From CAYLPJ01 sp964385465 (GTDB taxonomy: Bacteria > Planctomycetota > Phycisphaerae > SM23-33): a stretch of 57,021 bases of DNA. The stretch is taken from the NCBI GenBank assembly GCA_964385465.1, contig CAYLPJ010000042.1, forward strand, positions 1-57,021, in the 5' to 3' direction. Both the position numbers and the translations under genes were made by a program. Positions 33,850 to 42,922 of the stretch are shown here, piece by piece. Each line of letters starts with the position of its first letter. Position 1 is the stretch's first letter. A model generated the notes under the pieces. That model searched no databases, was not told the DNA's origin, and worked only from the letters and a program-made list of their open reading frames with translations.

Positions 33850-34674
33850 ATGAAGATCGACCACGACGTCCACGTTCACACCACGCTGTCCAGTTGCCAC
33901 CACGACGACCGCCACACGCCGGCGAACATCCTGCCCCGGGCGGCCGAGCTGGGCCTGAGGACCGTCGGCTTCGCCAACCACATGTGGGACCGCGCCGTGC
34001 CCGGCGCATCCGACTGGTACGCCCGGCAGGACCTCGACCACGTGCTGAGCATCCGCGAGCAGATCCCCGCCGACACCGGCGGCGTCCGCGTGCTGATCGG
34101 CTGCGAGACCGAATACTGCGGCGGCGGGAAATTCGGCATCTCCCCCGCCGCGGCCGAGAGGCTCGACTACGTGCTCATCCCCCACAGCCACCTGCACATG
34201 ATCGGCTTCACCACGCCGCCGGGGGGCTTCGCCGGCCCGGGGGAGGTCGCCGACGTGCTCTGCCGGCGGTTCGACGAGGTCGTCGCCTCCGGGCTGGCCA
34301 CCGGGGTGGCGCACCCGTTCCTGGCGCTGGGCTGGGAGGAGCACGCCGACGCCATCGTCGCGGCGATCCCCGATCGCCGGCTGCTGGACTGTTTCGGCCG
34401 CGCCGCCGAGGCGAACGTGAGCATCGAGATCCATACCGGCATGTTCCCGGCGCTGGGGCGGGACAAGGAGCGGCTGCACAGCGAGGAGACCTTCCTCCGC
34501 GTGCTCTCGCTGGCCAGGCAGGCCGGCTGCCGGTTCCACTTCACCAGCGACGCCCACGCCCTCGCCGACCTGGCCCTGACCCCCCGCCTGGCCCCCTACG
34601 CCGACAAGCTCGGCCTGACCGAGGCGGACATCCATCCGGCCTTCGCCGGGACCGACAGCGAGCCGGGCATCTAG
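33850..34674 (+). CDS. PHP-domain metal-dependent hydrolase
   Basis: 274 residues. The PHP family opens with DHDVHVHTT (His8, His10), followed by GFANHMWD and IGCETEYC, then PHSHLHM and TSDAHALADL near the end. These His, Asp and Glu residues form the trinuclear metal site of phosphoesterases such as histidinol phosphatase (HisK type). Substrate unknown; no histidine genes adjacent. ATG preceded by GGGAGA. Convergent with pyruvate kinase. Confidence 0.82.
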   Translation: MKIDHDVHVHTTLSSCHHDDRHTPANILPRAAELGLRTVGFANHMWDRAVPGASDWYARQDLDHVLSIREQIPADTGGVRVLIGCETEYCGGGKFGISPAAAERLDYVLIPHSHLHMIGFTTPPGGFAGPGEVADVLCRRFDEVVASGLATGVAHPFLALGWEEHADAIVAAIPDRRLLDCFGRAAEANVSIEIHTGMFPALGRDKERLHSEETFLRVLSLARQAGCRFHFTSDAHALADLALTPRLAPYADKLGLTEADIHPAFAGTDSEPGI

Positions 34675-34741
34675 CGCCCCCCGTTTCTTCGGATGAGGCG
34701 CCGCTATCCCCCGCGGCGGGGAACCGAGCCGCGCTCGCGCC

Positions 34742-34760
34742 GCGGGCCGCTACGGCCCGC
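34742..34760. terminator. Hairpin between convergent PHP and pyruvate kinase genes
   Basis: GCGGGCCG (34742-34749), a 3-base loop CTA and CGGCCCGC (34753-34760) form a perfect 8-base-pair stem. The position between convergent genes suggests a bidirectional terminator, although neither side has a T-tract. Confidence 0.4.
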
Positions 34761-34818
34761 CGGGGCCAACAGCGCCAAGGCGAGGGAAAGAGCTTGCACG
34801 GTGGCCTGTCGGGGCGGG

Positions 34819-36243
34819 CTATTCGTCTGGGATGTGGTGGACCACGAGCGTGTTCGTCGCGCCGGGCCGGCCGATGGGTCGGCCGCTGAGGATCACCAAG
34901 CGGTCGCCGGGGCCGGCGACGGCGGCGTCGGCGGCGAACCGCTCGGCCAGGGCGATCACGTCGCGGGTGTGCTCGGGCGGGTCGGCCCGGCGGGCGGCCA
35001 CGCCGTAGTACAGGCACATCCGCCGCACCGTCCGCTGCGACGGGCTGATCGCCAGGATCGGCACCGGCAGGCGGTGCTTGGCCAGCATCCGCGCCGTCGT
35101 CCCCGTGGCCGTGTACACCGCCACCGCGGCGACCTCCTGGCGGGCGACGACCTCCCGCACGGCCGCGGCGAGGGCGTTGGTGGTCGTCGCGGCCGGCAGG
35201 TCCACCTCGACGATCTCGGCGGTCTCGTCGTGGTAGTCCTGCACCTGGCGGACGATGCGGTTCATCATCCGGACGGCCGCGACGGGAAACGCCCCGACGG
35301 CGGTCTCTCCCGAGAGCATCACCGCGTCGGTGTGGTCGAGGACGGCGTTGGCGACGTCGCTGACCTCCGCCCGCGTGGGCACCGGCGCGTGGGTCATGGT
35401 CTCGAGCATCTGCGTGGCGATGATGCACCCCTTGCCCCGCTGCTGGGCGAGGCGGGCGATCCGCTTCTGTTCGACGGGCACGGCCGGGAGGTCCATCTCG
35501 ACGCCGAGGTCGCCTCGGGCGACCATGACGGCGTCGGCGGCGTCGAGGATGTCCTCGATCCGCTCGACGGCGCGGGGCTTTTCGATCTTGGCGACGATCC
35601 GCGCGTCGCAGCCGGCGGCGGTGAGCAGGTCGCGCAGCTCGCGGATGTCGTCGCCGCCGCGGACGAACGACAGGGCCACGTAGTCGAAGTCCCGCTCGGC
35701 GATCCAGGCGGCATCGCGGCGGTCCTTCTCGGTCATCGCCGAGAGCGACAGGTTCGTGTTCGGCAGGTTCACCCCCTTGCCGCTGGAGAGCACCCCGCCG
35801 CGGGCGACCTCGCAGACCAGCTCGTCGGGCGGGCGGGCCTCGCGGACGACCAGCCGCAGCCGCCCGTCGTCCAGCAGCAGCGCCTCGCCGGGTTCGGCCT
35901 CGTCGATCAGTTCGGCCAGCGTCGTGCTGATCCGCTCGGTGGTGCCCTCGACGGGCTCGCGCTGGATGACGAGCTGCTGGCCCTCGCCGATGAGCACGCC
36001 GCCGCCGGCCATGGCGCCGACGCGGATCTTCGGCCCGCACAGGTCGGCCATGACCGCCAGCGGCTGGCCGACGTCGGCCTCGACGTCCCGGAGGCGGCGG
36101 AGGAAGCCCTCGCGCTGCTCGTCGTCGCCGTGGGAGAAGTTCACGCGGAAGACGTCCACGCCGGCGTCGGCCAGCTCCCGCAGCATCTCCGCCGACCCGC
36201 TCGCCGGGCCCACCGTCGCCACGATCTTCGTTCGTATCAACAT
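34819..36243 (-). CDS. pyk: Pyruvate kinase
   Basis: 474 residues, normal length. Makes pyruvate and ATP from phosphoenolpyruvate in glycolysis. RTKIVATVGPAS at the start, FRVNFSHGD, VAKIEKPRAVERI and VMVARGDLGVEM (catalytic lysine region and metal site) are clear. The C-terminal domain is complete, ending near LVVHHIPDE. Start chosen at the ATG where family members begin; the frame is open far upstream and no clear ribosome site is seen. Confidence 0.95.
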   Translation of the reverse strand: MLIRTKIVATVGPASGSAEMLRELADAGVDVFRVNFSHGDDEQREGFLRRLRDVEADVGQPLAVMADLCGPKIRVGAMAGGGVLIGEGQQLVIQREPVEGTTERISTTLAELIDEAEPGEALLLDDGRLRLVVREARPPDELVCEVARGGVLSSGKGVNLPNTNLSLSAMTEKDRRDAAWIAERDFDYVALSFVRGGDDIRELRDLLTAAGCDARIVAKIEKPRAVERIEDILDAADAVMVARGDLGVEMDLPAVPVEQKRIARLAQQRGKGCIIATQMLETMTHAPVPTRAEVSDVANAVLDHTDAVMLSGETAVGAFPVAAVRMMNRIVRQVQDYHDETAEIVEVDLPAATTTNALAAAVREVVARQEVAAVAVYTATGTTARMLAKHRLPVPILAISPSQRTVRRMCLYYGVAARRADPPEHTRDVIALAERFAADAAVAGPGDRLVILSGRPIGRPGATNTLVVHHIPDE

Positions 36244-36374
36244 GCTCGGGCTCGCATCGCTCCAAGAGGCGTGAGCATGGATAAACGCCGGGGAACACGG
36301 ATGCAACGATCCATCCGGCGATTCCCCCCGCCGACCGGCCGGCGGGCGCCGGCCCCCGGCCCCCGGCCACCGGT

Positions 36375-38615
36375 CTACTGGCCGCCGACGCCGGGCTGGA
36401 GGTGCGCCGGGACGCCGGACTCGGCGCCGCGGCGGTTGGCGGCGATGGCCTCGAAGACGAACACCAGGATCACCACCGCCAGCAGCAGGTCCCACCAGTT
36501 GCGCCCCTCGGACTCCGCGGCCGCGGCGGCGTGAACCGCATCCAGCGACGGCGCGACGTACGCCCGCTCCAGCCCCCCGGCGGCCAGGGCCCGGCGGAAC
36601 GCCCCGGCCGGCATCGCGTCCAGCTTGCACTCGGGGCCGAAGGGGTTGACGGCGAACTCCCCGCCCGGGCCGTCGGCCAGGCCCCCGCCGCGGCGGATGA
36701 CCTTCCAGCGGTACAGGCCCAGTTCCTCGGTGGCCTCGAAGGTGGCGATGTGCCCCTCGTCGGTAGCCGCCAGTGGCAGGTCCGTCGGCTGGGGTACCGT
36801 CTCGCCGCCGCGAGTCGGGGGGAAGACGTTGACCATCAACTGCCCGCCGGCGGCCGCGGTGCCCAGCCCCGAGAGGTCCGGGCGAATGGTCACCTGCGAC
36901 CCGGCCAGGACCATGCCGTCCCCGTGAAGCTCCCGCCGGGCCAGCAGGCTCATCCTGGCGACCATCGGCAGGAACAGGCCGGTGACCGGCAGGTTGGACC
37001 ATCGCGGCCCGGCGGTGGTGGTGCACAGGACGGCGCGCCCGGAGCCGAACGGCTTGGCCTGGATCAGCGGGTCCCCGTTGGCCAGGCGGACGAGCGTCCG
37101 CCCGGGCCTGGCCGACGGCGAGAACCGCACGTACCGCTGGACCAGCACGCTGAGGTAGTCGGCGTGCGTCTCGTACAGCCCGGCGAAGATCGGGTGCTCG
37201 ATGTCCACCTGCCCGATCTGCACGCTGTCGGCATCCGGACCGACCTCCCCCACCGCACGCTCCAGGCGCCCCGGGAGCAGCCCCCCCTCGGCCGTGATCT
37301 GCTGGACGAACACCTCGTTGTAGTTGTCCGGGCGGGCGGCAGGGCCCAGGAAGATCACCGTCGTCCCGCCGGTGCGGGTGAACGCGGCGATCGCTTCTGC
37401 CTGCGCCGGCGTGAAGCCGGGCACGTCGCAGAGGAAGGCGATGTCGGCGGCTTCGAGGTCCGAGGCCGTCAGGTCCCCGGCCTGGACGATCTTCGGGCGG
37501 ATCGGCCAGGGCATCGAGGCGTCCTCGTAGGGGTCCAGGGCCATCCGCAGCATGGCGGCGGGCCCGAGCCCGGCGAAGCCCTCGCCCTCGCCGCGTACGA
37601 TCACCGCCCGCACGCGATCGCCGATGTCCAGGCTGAACCGCCGGACATTGTCCAGCGCCAGGTCGTCGGTGTGGTCGAGGTAGATCGTCCCCGTCGCCGC
37701 GCCCGGCTGGGTGAATCGGTGGTGGAAGCGGACCGTCGCCCGGTCGCCCTCCTGCCCGGCCGGGCGGAGCGTCTTGCGGACGCGCCGCGAGGCCCCGGCC
37801 CCGTCGAGCTGGAAGACCACGTCCAGCGTCTTGTCCGTCGGCGAGGAGTTCGCCAGCATGGCGGTGAACTCCAGCACCGAGTCCACCACCCGCCGCCCGG
37901 TGACCTGGAGGTCCGAGAGCCCGACGTTGGACGGCTCGCCCCGCGCGGCGTCGACCACCAGCACGTGAATGTCCTTCGCGCGGGCCAGGTCCTCCAGCGC
38001 CGCCAGCCGCTCGAAGCTCTCGCGCTGGAGGTCGCTGAAGAGGTAGATCGCCTTCCGCGGGGAGTTGTCCTCCTCGAGCATCCGCAGGGCCGAGCGGAAC
38101 CGCTGGGCCAGCGGCACGGGGCCGTAGCCGATCCGCGTTCTGGCAATGCCCTCGCGGAGGTCGTCCAGCCCGCTGCTCAGCGAGCCGGAGACGTACCCGC
38201 CGTTGGTGGTCAGCAGGGCCGCCAGCGCGGGCTTCTCGTCGCCGCTGATCAGCGCCGTCGCGTCCGCCTTCGCACGCTCCAGGCGCGTGCCCCGGGTGCC
38301 CCCCGCGGCCATGGAGTAGCCGTTGTCCAGCACCAGCACGGCCGCGTAGCTCTGCCCGGCCAGCCAGCCGCCGGTGGCCCGGCTGATCGGCTCGGCGAGG
38401 GCCAGCGCGAGGATCGCCAACAGCGCCGCCCGCAGCAGCAACAGCAGCCAGTGCTGGAGGCGGCGCCGGCGTGCGGTCTTCTCCATGCTCATCCGCAGGA
38501 ACCGCAGCGTCGGGAACATCATGTCCTGCGCGCGGACGCTGGAGAGCAGGTGCAGCAGGAAGGGAATCCCCGCCGCCAGCACGCCGATCAGAAGCAACGG
38601 TGTCGCGAAGGTCAC
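36375..38615 (-). CDS. BatA-like membrane protein with von Willebrand A-type domain
   Basis: 746 residues. N-terminal aerotolerance (BatA) segment: a helix at 5-24 and another at about 56-75 around MFPTLRFLRMS. The following VWA domain has LVLDNGYSM (Asp97, Gly99, Ser101), where the usual DxSxS metal site reads D-N-G-Y-S, so the first Ser is lost. A flavodoxin/GATase-like part (FLCDVPGFTPAQ) and a membrane helix near the C-terminus (WWDLLLAVVILVFVFE) complete it. GTG start, with AGGAGG 11 bases before. It lies 39 bases downstream of the DUF58 gene on the same strand. No MoxR ATPase is present in the window. Confidence 0.78.
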   Translation of the reverse strand: MTFATPLLLIGVLAAGIPFLLHLLSSVRAQDMMFPTLRFLRMSMEKTARRRRLQHWLLLLLRAALLAILALALAEPISRATGGWLAGQSYAAVLVLDNGYSMAAGGTRGTRLERAKADATALISGDEKPALAALLTTNGGYVSGSLSSGLDDLREGIARTRIGYGPVPLAQRFRSALRMLEEDNSPRKAIYLFSDLQRESFERLAALEDLARAKDIHVLVVDAARGEPSNVGLSDLQVTGRRVVDSVLEFTAMLANSSPTDKTLDVVFQLDGAGASRRVRKTLRPAGQEGDRATVRFHHRFTQPGAATGTIYLDHTDDLALDNVRRFSLDIGDRVRAVIVRGEGEGFAGLGPAAMLRMALDPYEDASMPWPIRPKIVQAGDLTASDLEAADIAFLCDVPGFTPAQAEAIAAFTRTGGTTVIFLGPAARPDNYNEVFVQQITAEGGLLPGRLERAVGEVGPDADSVQIGQVDIEHPIFAGLYETHADYLSVLVQRYVRFSPSARPGRTLVRLANGDPLIQAKPFGSGRAVLCTTTAGPRWSNLPVTGLFLPMVARMSLLARRELHGDGMVLAGSQVTIRPDLSGLGTAAAGGQLMVNVFPPTRGGETVPQPTDLPLAATDEGHIATFEATEELGLYRWKVIRRGGGLADGPGGEFAVNPFGPECKLDAMPAGAFRRALAAGGLERAYVAPSLDAVHAAAAAESEGRNWWDLLLAVVILVFVFEAIAANRRGAESGVPAHLQPGVGGQ

Positions 38616-38654
38616 GGGAAGCAGGGCCTCCTGTCCCGCCCGGCGGGCGGGGGG

Positions 38655-39560
38655 TCAGCGCCCGAGGATCGCCTTCCGCCGGGCGAGGTAGTTCAACAGG
38701 AACCGGTGATACGGCTCGTCGGTCCGGGTCAGCACGTACTCGATGTTCCGCTCGCCGCACTCGCGGCGGTAGGTCTCCACGAACTCGGTGATCTCCTCGA
38801 CGTAGCCCTCGCGGACGTACCGCGGGTCCACCTGGAGCCGCTCGTCGGTCTCCATGTCCACGAAGGAGAGGATCTTCTTGAACGGGAACTCCAGCTCGGC
38901 CGGGTCCATCAGGTGGAAGACGATCATCTGGTGCTTCTTGAACACGAAGTGCTGGAGCGCCTTCATGATCTCGCTCTGATCGTCGTACAGGTCGGAGATG
39001 ACCACCACCAGCCCCCGCTTGCCGATCATGTTCGCCAGCTCGTGGAAGACCGGGGCGATCGTCGTCCGGTGCCCCGGCCCGGTCGCCTCGAGCTGCTTGA
39101 ACACGCGGTCGAGGTGCGCCGGCGTCGAGTGCGGCGGCAGGTGGAAGCGGACCTTCTCGTCGAAGCCGATCACGCCGACCATGTCCTGCTGGCGGCACAT
39201 CAGGTAGCTGAGGCACGCGGCCATGAAGCAGCCGTAGACGAACTTGGTGACTTCCCCCTCGTACCGGTAGGCCATGGAGTTGCTGACGTCCAGGAGGATG
39301 TAGCAGCGGAGGTTGGTCTCCTGCTCGTACTGCTTGATGTAGTAGCGGTCGGTGCGCCCCCAGGCGATCCAGTCGAGGTGGCGGATGTCGTCGCCGTGGG
39401 TGTACTCGCGGTGCTCGGCGAACTCGACGCTGAAGCCCTTGTGCGGGCTGCGGTGCAGGCCCGTGATGAACCCCTCCACCGCCTGGCGAGCCAGCAGCCC
39501 GAGGTTCTTCAGCTTCGCGAGCTGATCCGGCTCGAAGTACAGATACGACGACTTGCCCAT
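38655..39560 (-). CDS. DUF58 family protein
   Basis: 301 residues, cytoplasmic, no membrane helix. DUF58 signature EYTHGDDIRHLDWIAWGRTD (54-71), then a VWA-type metal site LLDVSNSM with Asp91, Ser93 and Ser95 intact. DUF58 and BatA-like proteins usually work with a MoxR ATPase in envelope stress or chaperone functions; that gene is not in the window. ATG with GAAGG upstream. Co-transcribed with the BatA-like protein at 36375. Confidence 0.85.
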   Translation of the reverse strand: MGKSSYLYFEPDQLAKLKNLGLLARQAVEGFITGLHRSPHKGFSVEFAEHREYTHGDDIRHLDWIAWGRTDRYYIKQYEQETNLRCYILLDVSNSMAYRYEGEVTKFVYGCFMAACLSYLMCRQQDMVGVIGFDEKVRFHLPPHSTPAHLDRVFKQLEATGPGHRTTIAPVFHELANMIGKRGLVVVISDLYDDQSEIMKALQHFVFKKHQMIVFHLMDPAELEFPFKKILSFVDMETDERLQVDPRYVREGYVEEITEFVETYRRECGERNIEYVLTRTDEPYHRFLLNYLARRKAILGR

Positions 39561-39580
39561 GGGCTACCTTCGTTGGTGTT

Positions 39581-39757
39581 TCAGAGGCCTGGCAGGGATA
39601 CCCGCGGATACGACAAGAGGCCGGCAGGCAGGCAAGGGTGCCCTGGACAGCAAGACGCCTCTTCCTGCCGCTTGTGAACCTGCTCGGCGATCGCCTGCTT
39701 CTCCTGAATCACTGCCGGCTTCCTGCTGTTGTCGTATCCGAACTCATCGCCGCTCAT
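39581..39757 (-). CDS. Small coupled ORF after rsmD
   Basis: 58 codons. The ATG overlaps the rsmD stop as ATGA, so it would be translated by re-initiation. The first half is charged and protein-like (SGDEFGYDNSRKPAVIQEKQ); the second has CCPGHPCLPAG. DNA for the two ends carries a perfect 12-base inverted repeat (39605-39616 and 39729-39740). No family recognised. It may be a small real gene or chance open frame. Confidence 0.4.
   Translation of the reverse strand: MSGDEFGYDNSRKPAVIQEKQAIAEQVHKRQEEASCCPGHPCLPAGLLSYPRVSLPGL
39605..39740. repeat. 12-base inverted repeat pair inside the small ORF
   Basis: CGGATACGACAA at 39605-39616 and TTGTCGTATCCG at 39729-39740 are perfect complements, 112 bases apart. 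The next segments (GCCGGCAGG and CTGCCGGC) are also partly complementary, so a long imperfect stem is possible. Confidence 0.6.
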
Positions 39758-40344
39758 CCCTGCCGGGCCTTCGTTGAACGACCGAGGATCGCGATGACCA
39801 TCTCGCCGAATGTCTTGCGGGCGGTCTCGGTCAGGTCGGCCGGCCAGGCCGGCGGGACCGCGTCGGCCGGGACGCGCACCACCGCCACGCCGTCGGCCGC
39901 CAGGCGCCCGGCCAGCGGGGCGAAGACGGCCCGTTCGGCCCGCGCCCAGCTCCAGGCCCTCGCGGCCGCGTAGGGCGGGTCCACGAAGGCCACGTCCACC
40001 GCCCGCCCGACCGCCGCCAGCCGCTCGTCCAGCCGCCGGCTCACGTCGCCGGGCCAGACCGTGCAGCAGCCCTCGGCCCCGACGGCCTCGATGTTCCGCC
40101 GCAGCCGCTCCAGCACGCGGCGGTCCTTCTCGGCGAACCAGCACGCCTCGGCCCCGCGAGACAGGGCCTCCAGCCCCATCGACCCGGTGCCGCAGTAAAG
40201 GTCCACCACCGCCGCGTCCGCAAGCCGCGGACCCAACGTGTCGAACAGCGACTTCTTCGCCAGCCCGGTGATCGGCCGCGTCTGCGCCCCCGCCGGCGGC
40301 GACAGCAGCTTCCGACCCTTGTACGCACCGGCCACTATCCGCAT
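39754..40344 (-). CDS. rsmD: 16S rRNA (guanine966-N2) methyltransferase
   Basis: 196 residues, normal length. Methylates G966 of 16S rRNA using S-adenosylmethionine. The family start RIVAGAYKGRKL, SAM loop VDLYCGTGSMGLEALSRGA (47-65) and catalytic DPPY (122-125) are all present. ATG with GGAAGG just upstream. Its last base overlaps a candidate small ORF; otherwise it is the last confident gene of its strand before the DUF58 gene. Confidence 0.92.
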   Translation of the reverse strand: MRIVAGAYKGRKLLSPPAGAQTRPITGLAKKSLFDTLGPRLADAAVVDLYCGTGSMGLEALSRGAEACWFAEKDRRVLERLRRNIEAVGAEGCCTVWPGDVSRRLDERLAAVGRAVDVAFVDPPYAAARAWSWARAERAVFAPLAGRLAADGVAVVRVPADAVPPAWPADLTETARKTFGEMVIAILGRSTKARQG

Positions 40345-40414
40345 CCAAACCGCCTTCCAATCACACGATATCAAACCGCCTCCCCACGGGCCAGTTTCGG
40401 CAGACGGCGACCCC

Positions 40415-40444
40415 TCGACCCGGCGGCCGGCGTTCCAGTACACT
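40415..40444 (+). promoter_or_regulatory. Probable promoter of the FAD oxidoreductase gene
   Basis: TCGACC (40415-40420), 18 bases, TACACT (40439-40444). The start near 40451 lies about 27 bases before the ATG at 40478. Confidence 0.4.
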
Positions 40445-40477
40445 GGGAGACGGACCCGAAACACCATGGAGACACCC

Positions 40478-42730
40478 ATGTCCAGACACCTGCACAAACT
40501 CGTTGCCGCGACCGTTCTGCTCGCCTCTGCCGCCGCCGCGCCCGCGGGGACGGTCCTGGTCGAGGCGGAAGGCTTTGACGACGCCGGGGGGTGGGTGGTG
40601 GATCAGCAGTTCATGGGGCAGATGGGGTCCCCGTTCCTGCTGGCCCATGGGCTCGGCGAGCCGGTGGCGGACGCGGTGACGACCGTAACCATCCCCGAGG
40701 CCGGAACATACGTCGTATGGGTTCGGACGCGGGATTGGGTCTGGATGAGCGACGCGCCGGGGACGGCGGGGCTGTTCAAGCTCGCCGTCGACGCAACGAC
40801 GCTGGATGAGACGTTCGGAACCAAGGGCAAGGAGTGGCACTGGCACGCGGGGGGGAAGGTGAAGCTGCCGGCGGGCAAGGTCAAGATCGCCCTGAAGGAC
40901 CTGACCGGCTTCGAGGGGCGGTGCGACGCGATCTGCCTGTCCAGCGAGGCGGGGTTCACGCCGCCGAACGACGCCAACGCCCTCGAGGCCTTCCGGCGGG
41001 AGGCGCTGGGGCTGCCCGCCGAGCCGCCGGTCGCCGGCGAGTACGACCTCGTCGTGGTCGGCGGGGGCAACGCGGGGGTCTGTGCGGCCGTGGCGGCGGC
41101 GCGGCTGGGGCTGAAGGTCGCGCTGATCCAGAACCGCCCGGTGCTGGGGGGCAACAACAGCTCGGAGGTCCGCGTGTGGCGCGGCGGGGGGACGAACTTC
41201 CCCCCCTACCCGCGGATCGGGGACCTCGACCGCGAACTGGGCGGGCGGGCCAAGGCATCGCCCGGCAAGGCCGCGGAGTTCCACGACAACCTGAAGGGGA
41301 AGATGGTCACGGCCGAGAAGAACATCGAACTGTTCCTGGAGCACCACGCCGACCGCGTGCACCTCGCCGACGGCCGGATCGCGTCGGTGGACGCCCGCCA
41401 CATCCGCACGGGCAAGGAGAAGCGGTTCGCCGGGCGGTGGTTCGCCGACTGCACCGGCGACGGGACGATCGGGCACTTGGCCGGCGCGGACTGGGAGATG
41501 ACGCGCAAGGAGCACATGGGCCGCAGCAACATGTGGCGGATCGTGGACACGGGCAAGCCGGTGAGCTTCCCCCGCTGCCCGTGGGCGCACGACATGTCGG
41601 ACAAGAAGATCCCCGGCCGGCTCGGCATCTGGTACTGGGAGAGCGGGTTCAACTACGACGGCTTCGCCAAGGGCGAGCACATCCGGGACAACAACTTCCG
41701 GGGGATGTACGGCACGTGGGACGCGTTGAAGAACGTGCACGACAAGTACCCGAATCACAAGCTCCAGTGGGCGGCGTACATCTCGGGCAAGCGGGAGAGC
41801 CGCCGGCTGCTCGGCGACGTGGTCGTCACCAAGGAGCACGTCCTCGGCGGGCAGGAGTGGCCCGACCCGGCCGTGCCCTGCACCTGGAGCATCGACCTGC
41901 ACTACGCCCGCAAGGAATACTCCAAGCACTTCGGCGACGACGCGTTCATCAGCCACGCGCGGATGACGCGGTTCAAGACGCCGTACTGGATCCCCTACCG
42001 AAGCCTGTACTCGCGGAACGTCCCGAACCTCTTCATGGCCGGGCGGTGCATCAGCGTCACGCACGAGGCCCTCGGCACGGTGCGGGTGATGCGGACGACG
42101 GCGATGATGGGCGAGGTGGTCGGCATGGCCGCCAGCGTGTGCAAGGCGTACGACACGAGCCCGCGGGGAGTGTTCAAGGAGCATCTCGCCCAGCTCCAGG
42201 CGGTGATGACCGAGGGCGTGGGCAAGCTGCCGCCGCGGGAGAACGCCTCGGGCAAGCCGGCCAGGCTCGACCCGCCGAAGTGGGTCAAGGACGCCGGCGA
42301 GAACCTCGCGACCAAGGCCGAGGTAAGCGTCTCCAGCCTGTACGAGGGGGGCACGTACCCGGGCAAGCACGTCAACGACGGCAAGGTCGTGCTGGCCAAC
42401 GACGCCCGCTGGGTCAGCCAGCGGAGCATGCCCCAGCACGTGGAGCTGACGTGGCCCCAGCCGGTGACCCTCTCTGCCGTGCGGCTGGTGACCGGCTACC
42501 GCAAGGGCGCGGGCGCCGGCGATCCGATCCAGTCCTTCGTCCTCCAGGTGCCCGACGGCGACGGCTGGAAGGACGTGCCCGGCACGAAGGTGACGGACAA
42601 CACGAAGATCGACTGCTCGACGACGTTCCCCCCGGTAACGGCCAGGCGCGTGCGGATGCTCATCACCGCCAGCCACGGCAACACGGCCCGCGTCTGGGAG
42701 CTGGAGCTGTACCACCCGAGCAAGCCGTAG
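40478..42730 (+). CDS. Secreted FAD-dependent oxidoreductase with discoidin-like domain
   Basis: 750 residues. Signal peptide at about 1-24. An N-terminal beta domain (about 25-165, similar to golvesin/xanthan-lyase carbohydrate-binding domains) is followed by an FAD domain with VVVGGGNAGVCAAVAAA (Rossmann loop at 195-200) and NRPVLGGNNSSEVR. The C-terminus (about 615-750) resembles F5/8 discoidin domains that bind carbohydrate. Such planctomycete proteins are predicted to oxidise sugar polymers outside the cytoplasm, but substrate is unknown. A 12-base earlier ATG exists; I chose the ATG at 40478 because GGAGAC spaced correctly precedes it. Confidence 0.83.
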   Translation: MSRHLHKLVAATVLLASAAAAPAGTVLVEAEGFDDAGGWVVDQQFMGQMGSPFLLAHGLGEPVADAVTTVTIPEAGTYVVWVRTRDWVWMSDAPGTAGLFKLAVDATTLDETFGTKGKEWHWHAGGKVKLPAGKVKIALKDLTGFEGRCDAICLSSEAGFTPPNDANALEAFRREALGLPAEPPVAGEYDLVVVGGGNAGVCAAVAAARLGLKVALIQNRPVLGGNNSSEVRVWRGGGTNFPPYPRIGDLDRELGGRAKASPGKAAEFHDNLKGKMVTAEKNIELFLEHHADRVHLADGRIASVDARHIRTGKEKRFAGRWFADCTGDGTIGHLAGADWEMTRKEHMGRSNMWRIVDTGKPVSFPRCPWAHDMSDKKIPGRLGIWYWESGFNYDGFAKGEHIRDNNFRGMYGTWDALKNVHDKYPNHKLQWAAYISGKRESRRLLGDVVVTKEHVLGGQEWPDPAVPCTWSIDLHYARKEYSKHFGDDAFISHARMTRFKTPYWIPYRSLYSRNVPNLFMAGRCISVTHEALGTVRVMRTTAMMGEVVGMAASVCKAYDTSPRGVFKEHLAQLQAVMTEGVGKLPPRENASGKPARLDPPKWVKDAGENLATKAEVSVSSLYEGGTYPGKHVNDGKVVLANDARWVSQRSMPQHVELTWPQPVTLSAVRLVTGYRKGAGAGDPIQSFVLQVPDGDGWKDVPGTKVTDNTKIDCSTTFPPVTARRVRMLITASHGNTARVWELELYHPSKP

Positions 42731-42787
42731 CCCCGGCCCGCCGGGCCCGCGGTCGGGTGTCCCGGGCGCCCGGCGGCGATTTTTGGG

Positions 42788-42816
42788 TTGACTTGCCCCC
42801 GCGCGGTGCCCATGAT
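42788..42816 (+). promoter_or_regulatory. Promoter of the RNA-binding protein gene
   Basis: TTGACT (42788-42793), 17 bases, CATGAT (42811-42816). Leaves an untranslated leader of about 100 bases. Confidence 0.55.
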
Positions 42817-42889
42817 ACTCCCGACAAGACGGTTTCTACTCTTCCCCCAACGGGGTGGACGGCTCCTCTGGATGGCCCGGATGATGTGA

Positions 42890-42909
42890 CGTTCCCCTCC
42901 GTGGGAACG
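42890..42909 (+). promoter_or_regulatory. Hairpin next to the RRM gene ribosome site
   Basis: CGTTCCC (42890-42896), 6-base loop, GGGAACG (42903-42909). The stem ends inside the GGAG ribosome site (42909-42912) 10 bases before the ATG at 42923. A CCCC-AA-CGGGG stem lies further upstream. It could regulate translation, for example with temperature. Confidence 0.5.
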
Positions 42910-42922
42910 GAGACATCGACAG

